A stretch of 56,612 bases of DNA, taken from positions 32,261-88,872 of the forward strand of contig DHSB01000003.1 in assembly GCA_002408385.1 (NCBI GenBank), in the 5' to 3' direction. The notes under the pieces were generated by a model, which saw only the letters and a list, made by a program, of their open reading frames with translations, ran no database searches and was not told where the DNA came from. A program made the position numbers and the translations under genes. Every line of letters starts with the position of its first letter. Positions within the stretch are counted from its first letter, which is position 1. Source of the DNA: Myxococcales bacterium UBA5297. Its GTDB lineage: Bacteria > Myxococcota > Myxococcia > Myxococcales > UBA5297. Shown in pieces: positions 6,696 to 14,496 of this stretch.

Positions 6696-8546
6696 TTACT
6701 CGGAATCGATCGGGATACGAACGAGCCCGCGCCAATCGAGCACCTTCGCGCCGCAAACGTGGCGAACCTTCCAGCGGACCACATCGCGCCCGAATTCGCG
6801 CTCCTCTTCGATAACCGGGCCGCCGAAATTCTCGTCGAGCAGTCCAAGCTCGACGGTATCGATCTGTCCGTTGTCGGCGGCCAGGAACACGGCATCGGCG
6901 GCAAGCCGGGGCTCGACAACGAGGTTGAGGCTACCGAGCCATTCGGCGGTTGCCTTCTCGACAGACGTGCGCCGGCTCGCGTTGGCGATCAGCAACTCGG
7001 CGTCGGTCTCCAACTCGGGCGGGCAAATCAGGTGGCGAGGAGCAAGAGCGAGGAAGCCCCCGCCAACAGCCGTCTGCTTGCGAAGCAGCGTCCGTCCGAC
7101 GGCGATCAACGAGGCCGAGAAGGCCGCGGCGGGGTCAACCAAATTGCCGTGCGAGGCGTCGAACAGCGCCGTTCCGTCCTGCATGACAGGACCAAGCCCC
7201 GCGTTCGCGCCGAGAAGCTCATAGACAAGATCCGATTCGAGACGGCGCGCGGCCTGCCCCAGCGCGGGCTGGATTCGCAGGAAGGCGTCAAAGGTGTCGT
7301 TGACCAACGCTTCCCAGGTGAGCGAGACGATCTTGCCGTACTTGGCGATCTTGTAGCTCGTCGAGTCCTCGTCGAGAGCACCGTGGCGATACTCTCCGCC
7401 TTCGTTCACTTGCTCGAGACTGGGAGCGCTTCCCAGGATCGGCCGGTGCTGAAGGCGGAAGTCGGGGACCGACACCGGGCGCACCCATGCACGGTGCGAC
7501 TGAGGCTCGGTCTCATAGCCACGGCGGATGGAAGCGTGAAGCGCGCCCAAGAGAATCAGCGGGAAGTCCGAGGTAGCCAGCGCTCGCGCGAAGAGCCTGG
7601 CGCCCGTCGGCGCGCCCCAGAACGAACGCTTGCCGGCCCGGCTCAGGCAGGTGCGCGCAATCTCGCCGATGCTCGGCGACAGGTCGCGAGCGGCCGCGTG
7701 GGGCTTCTCGACGGGGATTCCCGAGCGAATCAGGAGCGCGTCGACTGCGGCGTGCCGGAAGTCGTCACCATTGCCGGCGGTGATGCTCGGGCCAAAGGCA
7801 TCAACGCGAAGCTGCCCGTTGATCTGCGTCGCCTCGCTCCGGTCGGCCAGCTCGTTCAGCACGGCGGCCCGCGCCTCGTCGACAGGAACGCCACGACTCA
7901 CAAGGTTGTCGGCGAAGGTGGTCTCCAGGCCGGCCTTGGCGACAACCGACCGGATGGTCGAAGCGCGGTTGCGTTCGGCGAGGACTGCGGCATCCTCGCG
8001 GTTGGTGGTATCGGGCTGCTGAACAGCGGGGCTTTCGGGAATGTTGCTAGTAGGCATTTCTGCACTCCTGTTGATTCCAACCGTGAAGTCGGCCGGAACG
8101 GGGGCAATCGAAACTTCGTGAGGCATCCAGCGGGTTGCGGTCAGGGTCTTGGCCTTCTCATCGCGTACAATCTCGGTGACGCTGTAGCCGACCGAGATCC
8201 CAGTCACGATGCCCGCCGCAATATCGGCGGCCAGCTCGGTTGCGCGTTGAGAGGCGCCAAGCTGGAGCTCCCCGCGCAGCTTCCCGCCTTCGACCCGCAG
8301 GCCGGTCACGATCCCCACATTCACGCGGGAGCGGTCGTGGCACTCCAACAGCGGCAGCGGCGCCCGGCTCAGGTCAATCGCATCGGGAGAGTGCGACAGA
8401 ATCTCTGAGAACGTCTCGCCGCTCTGCCAGTCGCGACGCGAAACCGGGGCTTCACTCGAAACACTGACAGGGAAGCGCCGGGCGGTTGCCGCCTCTTTGC
8501 GCTCGCGTTCTGTCAAGTCAATCGAAACTGTGCGGGTAGTGAGCAT
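6696..8546 (-). CDS. Prohead protease-major capsid fusion protein
   Basis: A 616-aa phage head protein. Residues about 1-160 form an HK97-type (S78) prohead protease with the catalytic His in LLECHDRS (about H70) and Ser in TGISVGYS (about S118). A linker follows to about 290. The remaining 320 residues look like a Mu-type major head subunit (VSLTWEALVNDTFDAF, DGTALFDASHGN, ending RGLVRIPIDSE). Such fusions are known in Mu-like phages; the protease releases the mature capsid protein during prohead maturation. The ATG at 8546 matches the domain start; a TTG at 8606 would overlap the upstream gene by 11 bp. No portal or large terminase accompanies it in the element. Confidence 0.87.
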   Translation of the reverse strand: MLTTRTVSIDLTERERKEAATARRFPVSVSSEAPVSRRDWQSGETFSEILSHSPDAIDLSRAPLPLLECHDRSRVNVGIVTGLRVEGGKLRGELQLGASQRATELAADIAAGIVTGISVGYSVTEIVRDEKAKTLTATRWMPHEVSIAPVPADFTVGINRSAEMPTSNIPESPAVQQPDTTNREDAAVLAERNRASTIRSVVAKAGLETTFADNLVSRGVPVDEARAAVLNELADRSEATQINGQLRVDAFGPSITAGNGDDFRHAAVDALLIRSGIPVEKPHAAARDLSPSIGEIARTCLSRAGKRSFWGAPTGARLFARALATSDFPLILLGALHASIRRGYETEPQSHRAWVRPVSVPDFRLQHRPILGSAPSLEQVNEGGEYRHGALDEDSTSYKIAKYGKIVSLTWEALVNDTFDAFLRIQPALGQAARRLESDLVYELLGANAGLGPVMQDGTALFDASHGNLVDPAAAFSASLIAVGRTLLRKQTAVGGGFLALAPRHLICPPELETDAELLIANASRRTSVEKATAEWLGSLNLVVEPRLAADAVFLAADNGQIDTVELGLLDENFGGPVIEEEREFGRDVVRWKVRHVCGAKVLDWRGLVRIPIDSE

Positions 8547-8595
8547 GAGCGCAGTATCCCGCAGACACCTAATGACACTACAAGCCAGAATGTCA

Positions 8596-8937
8596 CTAGG
8601 AATCAAGGATACGCAAAAGCTGCCGAAATGAAGGCGGCCGCCGGTGCGAGGGTGCCGTCTCGAGTGCCGACGCGACTAGGCGCCCGATCTCGGTGTCTGG
8701 CCTATGGCCCCGGGTGACGGGGCGGATTGAGGCTTCGATGCGGGTCGCCTTCGCCCATAGCGAGCCATCGACAAGGGCGCCGGCTTCCCGCAGCAGGCGG
8801 TTTCGCGCCTCGATACGCTCGGCAGCCGGGCCGAGTGCGTCCAGCTCGTCAAGCGCCCACTCTCCCAAATCGCGCGGTAGGTGCCCGGTTGCGACCGCAA
8901 CCCGCAGGCGAGATAGCTGTTGCGCGTACTCGCTCAA
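8596..8937 (-). CDS. Hypothetical protein of the capsid operon (113 aa)
   Basis: A mostly helical, charged 113-aa protein with no signal peptide, membrane segment or recognised domain. Its ATG overlaps the stop of the preceding 96-aa gene by 4 bp (ATGA), showing translational coupling. It lies directly upstream of the protease-capsid gene, a position often used for scaffold, head-completion or size-determination proteins in phages. That role is only a positional guess. Confidence 0.7.
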   Translation of the reverse strand: MSEYAQQLSRLRVAVATGHLPRDLGEWALDELDALGPAAERIEARNRLLREAGALVDGSLWAKATRIEASIRPVTRGHRPDTEIGRLVASALETAPSHRRPPSFRQLLRILDS

Positions 8938-9224
8938 TTCAGCCTCTCGACGGGCGGCGCGCCAAGGTGCGCGCGCACGGCAGAGCGCCCGGTCTCCTCG
9001 GCGGCTTCGAGCAATTCGTCGTCGGTCGCATCGGATATGAGGAGCGGGCCCGCTGAGGCGAGGGCCGCTTGGGCGATGGTGGCCGCGATCCGCTCGAAGT
9101 CCTCGGGGCTCGGTCGGTCGTAGAAGGCGCGCGCGTAGTCGGCCGCGGCATGACAGGCGGCTTCAGCGACGACGAATGCAAACAGGTCGGTCTTGGTGAT
9201 TGCGACGGGGGTGCGGCTTTCCAT
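8934..9224 (-). CDS. Hypothetical protein of the capsid operon (96 aa)
   Basis: A 96-aa acidic protein rich in Ala and Glu, probably alpha-helical, with no recognised domain. A very good ribosome binding site (GAGGAGAGAACG) precedes the ATG, which overlaps the preceding stop codon by one base (TAATG). Its end overlaps the next gene by 4 bp. The tight chain of overlaps places it in one operon with the HTH protein and the capsid fusion. Function unknown. Confidence 0.7.
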   Translation of the reverse strand: MESRTPVAITKTDLFAFVVAEAACHAAADYARAFYDRPSPEDFERIAATIAQAALASAGPLLISDATDDELLEAAEETGRSAVRAHLGAPPVERLN

Positions 9225-9772
9225 TACGTTCTCTCCTCGGGGTGAACAGCGGCTCGGCCTTCCTGCCGGGCCATCTCGTGACGCTCATCAGCAGGCAGGC
9301 CGTCGACCAGAGCGGCCAGTCCACCGAGCACAAATTCAATCCACTGGGGGTCGACCTGGGCTTCACGACAACCGAAAACCAAGGCGTCCAGCTCCTCGGT
9401 TGTCGGCGGTCGACCATGGAGCTCGCGGAAGGCTTCGGCCGCTCCTTCGACGACAAGAGGCGCACCTTCTAGAACGCACAGATTGACCGCTCCTAGCGTT
9501 TCTCGGAGCAGGGCGGTCAACCGGTCGACTACTGGAGCGAAGCCGCTCCTGGGGCGATTCTGTGCGCGCAGCGGCCAGGACGGGCGCATCGCGGGGTTGG
9601 CGCGGTGTTCCCAGTCGAGATCGGCCTTCGCGCTGTCCAGAAAGACAACGCGGCCGCGGCTGTCACGACCGAGGACACCGGCAGAGAAACGGCTACCGCC
9701 GGTTATCGCCTTGCGAATCGCCTGGGGCGATACACCGTGCCGCCTTGCGAATGCTGGGATTGTTTCGCTCAA
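9224..9772 (-). CDS. HTH protein resembling a small terminase subunit
   Basis: A 182-aa protein. Residues 4-25 (IPAFARRHGVSPQAIRKAI) form a helix-turn-helix, followed by a basic wing and SAKADLDWEHRANPAMR. This layout resembles the DNA-binding N-terminus of Nu1-type small terminase subunits, where a winged HTH is followed by a D-x-x-W-x-x-N-x-x-P stretch. The C-terminal part is acidic and unrecognised. The start is TTG at 9772 with GGAGG five bases upstream. It is the first gene of the capsid group. If it is a small terminase it could mark the satellite's DNA for packaging by a helper's large subunit; a plain transcription regulator is the alternative. Confidence 0.6.
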   Translation of the reverse strand: MSETIPAFARRHGVSPQAIRKAITGGSRFSAGVLGRDSRGRVVFLDSAKADLDWEHRANPAMRPSWPLRAQNRPRSGFAPVVDRLTALLRETLGAVNLCVLEGAPLVVEGAAEAFRELHGRPPTTEELDALVFGCREAQVDPQWIEFVLGGLAALVDGLPADERHEMARQEGRAAVHPEERT

Positions 9773-9885
9773 AGCAACCTCCGTGCCAACTGGAACCTAA
9801 TTAGGAGAGTTTTCGCTAGTGAAACAGGGCGCCTCTCCGCACCCGATGGCATCCACCCCCTAAAAAGAACCTTGGCCATGGGGGG

Positions 9886-10173
9886 TCACGGCATCATCCC
9901 CTGAGGCAACCCCGCTTCCCTCAGAGCGCCCCTGAGCCCTCGCCGTTGCCCGTCCGGCCCTCGAAGCCATCGGACATAGACCCAGCCATCGGTGCCGATG
10001 CGCCTGCCGTCGACGACTCGCCAGCCGTACTCGGCGAGGGCGCGCACGGCAAAGCGCAGCTTGGCCCGGTAGCGTGCATCGCGCAGGGGAATGGGCTCGC
10101 CAGTCGCGGGGTCGAACCATTCCGGGCCGAGGGGCTCTCGGATGAAACCTGCTGCAATTAAATGAGAAGGCAC
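9886..10173 (-). CDS. Hypothetical small protein (95 aa)
   Basis: Compact basic 95-aa protein with a plausible fold (EWFDPATGEPIPLRDARYRAKLRFAVRAL then GTDGWVYVRWLRG). No known domain is recognised. The start is GTG at 10173 with GAGG five bases upstream. It sits 51 bp downstream of the helicase, just after the iteron region. A role in replication is possible by position only. About 110 bp with small palindromes (9796-9805) separate it from the HTH gene. Confidence 0.65.
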   Translation of the reverse strand: MPSHLIAAGFIREPLGPEWFDPATGEPIPLRDARYRAKLRFAVRALAEYGWRVVDGRRIGTDGWVYVRWLRGPDGQRRGLRGALREAGLPQGMMP

Positions 10174-10183
10174 ACAAACCTCA

Positions 10184-10291
10184 TAGGGACGCTAGGGACG
10201 CTAGGGACACCACAACCATGATGACTAAGAAAAATGGCTCTCGCATGGGTTCATACGGAAACTCGCGTCCCTTGTGTCCCTAGCGTCCCTA
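10184..10291. repeat. Two opposed iteron clusters: candidate replication origin
   Basis: TAGGGAC occurs at 10184, 10193 and 10202 (9-bp period). The inverse, GTCCCTA or GTCCCTT, occurs at 10267, 10276 and 10285 with the same period. The two clusters face each other across about 58 bp that is less GC-rich than the flanks. The second cluster overlaps the 3' end of the helicase gene and forces its RDARDTRDA tail. In phage P4 the alpha protein binds short iterons at its origin, so this is a reasonable origin candidate. Confidence 0.6.
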
Positions 10292-11886
10292 CCAGCTAGG
10301 AGACCGATGCCGCGCCAATAGCGGGTCGACATGCTTTTGGCGGCCTGGAATCCACGATCTGAGAGGCGACCAGCGAAAGCGCGCTGGCTCATAGACCGCT
10401 CTCCGGTCCTCTCGCACCACTGGGCGTATTCCTCATAGAGAGCGCCCGATGGGGCTTTGGCGTCGGGACCGACGAAACAGCAGTCCTCGATGAAGTCGCC
10501 GAAGGTGTCCTCGTCGTCCCGGTATTCCTCCGTAGCCGCCTGGACAGCGGCAGGAGGGGAAAGCCCGATGCGTTGCCACTCGGCGCAGCCGTTGATCGCC
10601 CACGACAGAATGCCCGCGGCTTCCGCCTGGAGCTTCTCCTCGAGGGCAAGGTCGCGTTCCCCCTCGGGGATAAACACCGTCCAGGGGATCAGGTGGACTC
10701 GCTCCCAGATTGCGTCCTTGGTCTCTCGGATTCGCGGCCGATGGTTGGTGCTCAGGGATAGCTTGTGTGTCGGCGCGAACTCGACGAAGTCCGCGCGCAT
10801 GAGACGGGCGCTTATGGTGTCGCCCCCGGTCAAGGCCTTGACCAGCGCGACGTTGAGCGAGCGGCCCTCTTCGGTTTCGGAAGCAATCGCGAGCCTGCAT
10901 CCGAGCAGCACCATTCGCTCGGTCGGATGCGCCTCGTACTTGCGAGCCATCAGCAGCTCGGTCGGAATCTGGCGAGCGTAGTCACCGAGGACGTGTCTAA
11001 GGGTGTTGTGGAAAACGCCTTTGCCGTTGCGCCCGGTGCCGTGATGAACGGGCAGGACGTGTTCGCGAATCAGGCCGGTGAGCCAATAGCCAGCGAGGCG
11101 AGCGAGGTATGCGCGCACGTCGGGATCAGGCTGAACTCGCGCAAGGAAGGCATCCCAGGTTGGCGCAGGGGCGCCCAGGTTGCATTCAGCCCCCGCGACC
11201 TTGGCGAGCAGGTCAGAGCGCCGGTGCGGGTGAAGCTCGCCAGTGCGAAGGTCAACCGTGCCGTTCGAGCAGTTGAGCAACCAGGGGTCGCGGTCGAGGT
11301 CGCTGATAGTGGCGAGGAGCGCCGTCTCGCTTTCGGCGAGGTGAACCATTGCGCGCAGTCGAGCTTCGGACTCACTCTTCTTGCCGTGCGCCTCGTAGGC
11401 CTCAGCGATAGAGAGCAGCTTGTCTCGCTTGTCCGCGCTTTCCTCTGTCCGGGCGCGCCGTAGGCAGTCGGAAGCGAGGCCGAAAAACTCGCGGGCGGTC
11501 TCGCGAGCACAGCGCCACTCAGCGCCGGTCTCGTCTCGACGCCAGCGGCGGCCATCCCAGGCGTGCCAGCCGGCGCCCGGCACAAAACGCAAGCTCGGCT
11601 CATGCATCTTGGCAAACCGGCTCGCGTTCCCTACGTCGGTGAGCCGGGCGGCTTGATCGTCGTCGGCCGGTGCATCGTCGTCACCAGGAGGGGGCGGCTC
11701 GGGGTCGAGCGGTCCTCTCTTCTTGGCTGCCGCCGTCCGTATCTCGTCAAACCACGCGTCGAGCGTCTCTTCATCGAAGGCGGCTCGGATCTCTTCGTCG
11801 CCCGGGCGCTCTTCGCCGTTCTTCATTCGGCGGATTGCGTCCTGCCACTCGGCGAGAGCGACCTTGCGGCCAGGGGCATCCATCAT
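10225..11886 (-). CDS. P4/D5-type SF3 replicative helicase
   Basis: 553-aa replication protein of phage/plasmid primase P4-family type. A poorly conserved acidic N-terminus (1-85) is followed by the D5_N domain (about 88-270, beginning RFAKMHEPSLRFVPGAGWHAW) and an SF3 helicase core: Walker A HGTGRNGKGV (about 282), Walker B RLAIASETEEG (about 332) and sensor LSTNHRP (about 378). The primase domain that P4 alpha has at its N-terminus is not visible, so priming may be supplied by the host. The start overlaps the AlpA-like gene by 4 bp (ATGA). The C-terminal RDARDTRDA tract is encoded by iterons. Confidence 0.9.
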   Translation of the reverse strand: MMDAPGRKVALAEWQDAIRRMKNGEERPGDEEIRAAFDEETLDAWFDEIRTAAAKKRGPLDPEPPPPGDDDAPADDDQAARLTDVGNASRFAKMHEPSLRFVPGAGWHAWDGRRWRRDETGAEWRCARETAREFFGLASDCLRRARTEESADKRDKLLSIAEAYEAHGKKSESEARLRAMVHLAESETALLATISDLDRDPWLLNCSNGTVDLRTGELHPHRRSDLLAKVAGAECNLGAPAPTWDAFLARVQPDPDVRAYLARLAGYWLTGLIREHVLPVHHGTGRNGKGVFHNTLRHVLGDYARQIPTELLMARKYEAHPTERMVLLGCRLAIASETEEGRSLNVALVKALTGGDTISARLMRADFVEFAPTHKLSLSTNHRPRIRETKDAIWERVHLIPWTVFIPEGERDLALEEKLQAEAAGILSWAINGCAEWQRIGLSPPAAVQAATEEYRDDEDTFGDFIEDCCFVGPDAKAPSGALYEEYAQWCERTGERSMSQRAFAGRLSDRGFQAAKSMSTRYWRGIGLLAGRDARDTRDASFRMNPCESHFS

Positions 11887-12077
11887 CGCGCCTCACCCGC
11901 AAGCCGAGCTTCCATCTGCTCGACGGTTCGCAGGTCAAACCGGATGCAGCCGGGGCCTAGATGCACTGGGGCGGGCAACCTGCCTGCCTTCTCGAGCCGG
12001 TACGAGGTCGCCCTCGATATGGACCAGCGCTCGCACAGCTCGGCTCGCGTTATTAGCACCTTGGTAGGAGTCTGCAT
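11883..12077 (-). CDS. AlpA-family excisionase/transcription regulator
   Basis: 64-aa winged-HTH protein: LITRAELCERWSISRATSYRLEKAGRLPAPVHLGPGCIRF, the typical AlpA/MerR-like pattern with the basic wing and the GP-x-x-x-RF end. In P4-like elements AlpA-type proteins activate integrase or act as excisionase. A strong ribosome binding site (GGGAGG, 5 nt spacing) precedes the ATG. It is translationally coupled to the helicase. The 99 bp upstream hold two small hairpins (GCCGGC repeats near 12160; CGCGC-TTTC-GCGCG 12108-12121). Confidence 0.87.
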   Translation of the reverse strand: MQTPTKVLITRAELCERWSISRATSYRLEKAGRLPAPVHLGPGCIRFDLRTVEQMEARLAGEAR

Positions 12078-12176
12078 TTAGGCCTCCCAAAGCATGGGGG
12101 TGGCGTTCGCGCTTTCGCGCGTTGAAGCACTGCAGGGTGTGACGGGTGCGGCTGCCGGCGGGATGCCGGCGGCCGG

Positions 12177-12839
12177 TTAGCGCTCGGTCAGAGCGGCGAG
12201 ACGGGCGACGATGCGCCGAAGAAGCGCGTCAACATCGACCACGATCCACGTTGACGCGTCGGTGTCCCGTTCGGCGAAGTAGCGGGTCAAGTCCTTGAGA
12301 CTAAGGCCGTCGATAATGCCGAGCGATCGGGAGTCGTCATCAGCCATGAGCGGCTTCGCCCCAGGAAGCGGGCGGACAAGCGGGCGGCTCTCGACTACGA
12401 GATAACTCGGCTTGCCAGCATCAGCGCCGGCGGCCCGGTCGAAGAGAGCGGAGGTGAGGCGCTGCAAGAGATAGAAGCCGTCAGACTTGCGCCCGGACGC
12501 CCACGCCGGGGTGATTCCGTACCGAGTCAGCTCGGCGAGAGCGCAGGCCTGGAGAAGCTCGGGGGTGCCGTACTTCTGCTGAGACTTCATGCTCTCGAGC
12601 GTCTCGTCGATCCAACTCGCATCCTCGCCCTTCGCCTCCATTTCGCCCTTGACGCGAAGAGCCGTCTTGCGTCGCTGTTCCTCGACTTCATAGAAGCTCG
12701 GGAACAGCTCGCGGGCGTCGAGAAAGCCGCGTTCGGCCCAGCTCCGCAGGGTGCTACCGGGGATGCCAGCAGCGGCCGCAACGGTCGTCTGGTTGAAAGG
12801 GCCTGCAAGCTCTGGATACTTCAGTGCGGGGGTTGTCAT
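12177..12839 (-). CDS. Putative HTH regulator of the element
   Basis: A 220-aa soluble protein. Residues about 14-40 (PFNQTTVAAAAGIPGSTLRSWAERGFL) look like a MerR-like helix-turn-helix. The rest is unrecognised, with a helical middle and a beta-rich end (STWIVVDVDALLRRIV). It is the first gene after a well-formed promoter with operator-like repeats, the usual position of an autoregulated repressor or master regulator. GAGGAC about 8 nt before the ATG serves as ribosome binding site. Assignment as the element's repressor is inference. Confidence 0.6.
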   Translation of the reverse strand: MTTPALKYPELAGPFNQTTVAAAAGIPGSTLRSWAERGFLDARELFPSFYEVEEQRRKTALRVKGEMEAKGEDASWIDETLESMKSQQKYGTPELLQACALAELTRYGITPAWASGRKSDGFYLLQRLTSALFDRAAGADAGKPSYLVVESRPLVRPLPGAKPLMADDDSRSLGIIDGLSLKDLTRYFAERDTDASTWIVVDVDALLRRIVARLAALTER

Positions 12840-12869
12840 GTCGGATGTCCTCTAAGTGTTGTTGAGAGG

Positions 12870-12918
12870 ATAGTAGCGCATGTGCGCGGTGCGCGCAAGT
12901 GAACAATGCGCGCAAGTG
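12870..12918 (-). promoter_or_regulatory. Regulated promoter with tandem operator-like repeats
   Basis: On the minus strand TTGCGC (-35, 12893-12898) and TACTAT (-10, 12870-12875) are exactly 17 bp apart. TGCGCGCAAGTG is repeated at 12890-12901 (overlapping the -35) and 12907-12918, a 17-bp period. A small dyad GCGCA-TG-TGCGC fills the spacer. This is the layout of a repressor-controlled phage promoter driving the gene at 12839. Confidence 0.65.
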
Positions 12919-12941
12919 CGCTCTTCTATTGCGGACACAAA

Positions 12942-12968
12942 GAAAAGCCGCCCGGTAGAGGAGCGGCT
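12942..12968 (-). terminator. Intrinsic terminator of the integrase gene
   Basis: AGCCGC (12963-12968 read on minus) pairs with GCGGCT (12946-12951), loop 11 nt, followed by TTTCTTT on the minus strand. It isolates the integrase transcript from the regulator promoter. Confidence 0.75.
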
Positions 12969-12996
12969 CTTCGATGTCGCCGATCGGCAGTAGGGG

Positions 12997-14268
12997 TCAG
13001 CCCATGATCTTATCGATCCAGGCCGCGTAAGCCTCCAAGGCGGCGCGCCGTTCGTCCAGGCGACTCGAGCGGTCGTAGGTGGCAGCGACCGCGCTACCGA
13101 GCATGGCATTCAGCGAGTGCCCGAGAAGTAGTTGTCCCACGTGCGGCGGGAATCCGAGCGTTTCTGAAACATGCGTTGCCAGGGTGCGGCGGAAGTCGTG
13201 CGGCGTTGCTCTCGGGATGGTGAGGGCGGGGGCGGGTTTCTCCTTGCCGGGCTCGCGTTCGGGCCTCCAGAGCCGGATCATGCCGCGGGCTAGTGATTTC
13301 CCACTGAGGCGCCCATCCTCCGATCGGCAGGAGTAGAAAACCCACTTGACATTCTTGGGCGTTCTTTCCCGAAGCGCCTTCACATGCTCCAGCGCCGGGG
13401 GCGAGAGGGGGACAACGTAGTCCTTCGCATCCTGCGCTGCCAGGAGTGTCAGTTTTTGGTTTTCAGGCCGAACCGTAACGGTTGCTGCATCAAGGTCAAC
13501 GTCTCGCCACTCCAACGACAACAGCTCGTTGGTTCGCAATCCAGTCAGCGCCAAGAGCCAAAGCCCCCGCTTGACGGGTTCCTCCATTGTCGACGCATCG
13601 ACAGCCCGAAGGACAAGGGGAATCTCCTCGACGGATAGGAAGCGGTCGCGCCGTCCTTCGTGGATCTTCAACTCTTTCGCCGTGAGGTATTCAGCAGGGC
13701 TGCGCTCCATGAGCCCGTTCGTGACTCCGAAGCGCAGCAGCCGCTTTAGCGCGGTGAGGGCAACAGCTGCGCTCCGGTGCTGTCCCCGGTCCCTGATTTT
13801 CGTCACGAGCCGCCGGCAAGCCAAGGTGTCGAGCGCGGCAAGCGGCACGTTGCCGAGGACCGGGACGATCTGATTGTCGAGCACCCACTTCGCGTCCTCG
13901 GGGCGCTTGCGGTGCTTGGCGATTTCTTCCTCGTAGAACAGCGCGCACAGCTGCTTGACGGTCCGCGGGCGCTCCTCGACCGCGGGGTCTATGCCCGCCT
14001 TAACGCGAGCCCGGTACTGGTCAAGTCGCCGATGGGCTTCGGCGAGAGTGATCGTTCCCTGGGAACCATCGCCGAAGGTGCCGAGCGTGAAGACGCGGTT
14101 CAGCGAGCGGCACGGCCAGCGGAAGGCCTTGGTTCCCGAGGGATGCACCCGCAGGCGCAGTCCCGAGCCCCGGCTGTCCTCGCCTCCTGCCTCTCGCACC
14201 TCGTAAACCTCCGCTCCCGGCTTGAGTGCCAGCAGGGATCGGGTTATGAATGCCATCTTTCGGGCCAT
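12997..14268 (-). CDS. P4-type tyrosine integrase
   Basis: 423-aa site-specific recombinase that integrates and excises the element at tRNA-Pro. It has an N-terminal arm-binding domain of the DUF4102 type (about 1-95), a core-binding domain (about 100-190) and a catalytic domain with Arg245 (TGLRTNELL), His357-x-x-Arg360 (PHDFRRTLATH), His384 (LLGHSLN) and nucleophile Tyr398 (ATYDRSS). All key residues are present. The gene starts 164 bp inside attR and reads into the element. Candidate arm sites lie 15-34 bp upstream of its start, which suggests autoregulation. It sits at the end opposite the intact tRNA gene. Confidence 0.95.
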   Translation of the reverse strand: MARKMAFITRSLLALKPGAEVYEVREAGGEDSRGSGLRLRVHPSGTKAFRWPCRSLNRVFTLGTFGDGSQGTITLAEAHRRLDQYRARVKAGIDPAVEERPRTVKQLCALFYEEEIAKHRKRPEDAKWVLDNQIVPVLGNVPLAALDTLACRRLVTKIRDRGQHRSAAVALTALKRLLRFGVTNGLMERSPAEYLTAKELKIHEGRRDRFLSVEEIPLVLRAVDASTMEEPVKRGLWLLALTGLRTNELLSLEWRDVDLDAATVTVRPENQKLTLLAAQDAKDYVVPLSPPALEHVKALRERTPKNVKWVFYSCRSEDGRLSGKSLARGMIRLWRPEREPGKEKPAPALTIPRATPHDFRRTLATHVSETLGFPPHVGQLLLGHSLNAMLGSAVAATYDRSSRLDERRAALEAYAAWIDKIMG

Positions 14269-14282
14269 GGGATTCCTCGCTG

Positions 14283-14302
14283 AGGTAGCAACTGAGGTAG
14301 CA
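14283..14302 (+). repeat. Right arm-type integrase site candidates (AGGTAGCA x2)
   Basis: AGGTAGCA at 14283-14290 and 14295-14302, spaced as at 5331/5343. The 20-bp block differs from the left copy by one base (C to T). It lies between the integrase start and its promoter. Confidence 0.7.
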
Positions 14303-14342
14303 ACGAGCTTGAGTTAGGCGGAAACAGCCTGAGACAAACTGA

Positions 14343-14372
14343 AGCATAGGACGGCGGCTAACTCGGCGACAA
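14343..14372 (-). promoter_or_regulatory. Candidate integrase promoter
   Basis: On the minus strand TTGTCG (14367-14372) and TATGCT (14343-14348) are 18 bp apart, about 75 bp before the integrase ATG, with the arm sites between them. Repeated TGACAC and ACAGCCTGA words nearby may be further protein sites. Confidence 0.5.
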
Positions 14373-14432
14373 CTCAAAGGAAAGTGACACGTTCTGACAC
14401 GGTGCGAGACAGCCTGAAATGCCCACTATTTT

Positions 14433-14478
14433 TGCCTTGGGCGCAGGTGGTCGGAGGTTCAAATCCTCTCGCCCCGAC
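14433..14478 (+). repeat. attR: 46-bp direct repeat (partial tRNA-Pro)
   Basis: Exact copy of 5233-5278. It contains only the anticodon to 3' end of tRNA-Pro and lacks the 5' half, so it is not a functional tRNA. The chromosomal tRNA-Arg gene begins 18 bp further on. Confidence 0.95.
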
Positions 14479-14496
14479 AGTTTTCGCGAAGGATTG

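Noticed and set aside
6690..8408. 572-aa open frame on the plus strand
   Set aside because: Antisense to the protease-capsid fusion, which has the correct catalytic motifs and operon context.
8570..8599. Inverted repeat TAATGACAC/TGTCACTA before the capsid gene as an operator
   Set aside because: Imperfect and within overlapping coding sequence; not enough symmetry or promoter context to support it.
14433..14478. Second tRNA-Pro gene
   Set aside because: Only the 3' half is present; acceptor 5' strand and D-arm are missing. It is the attR site.
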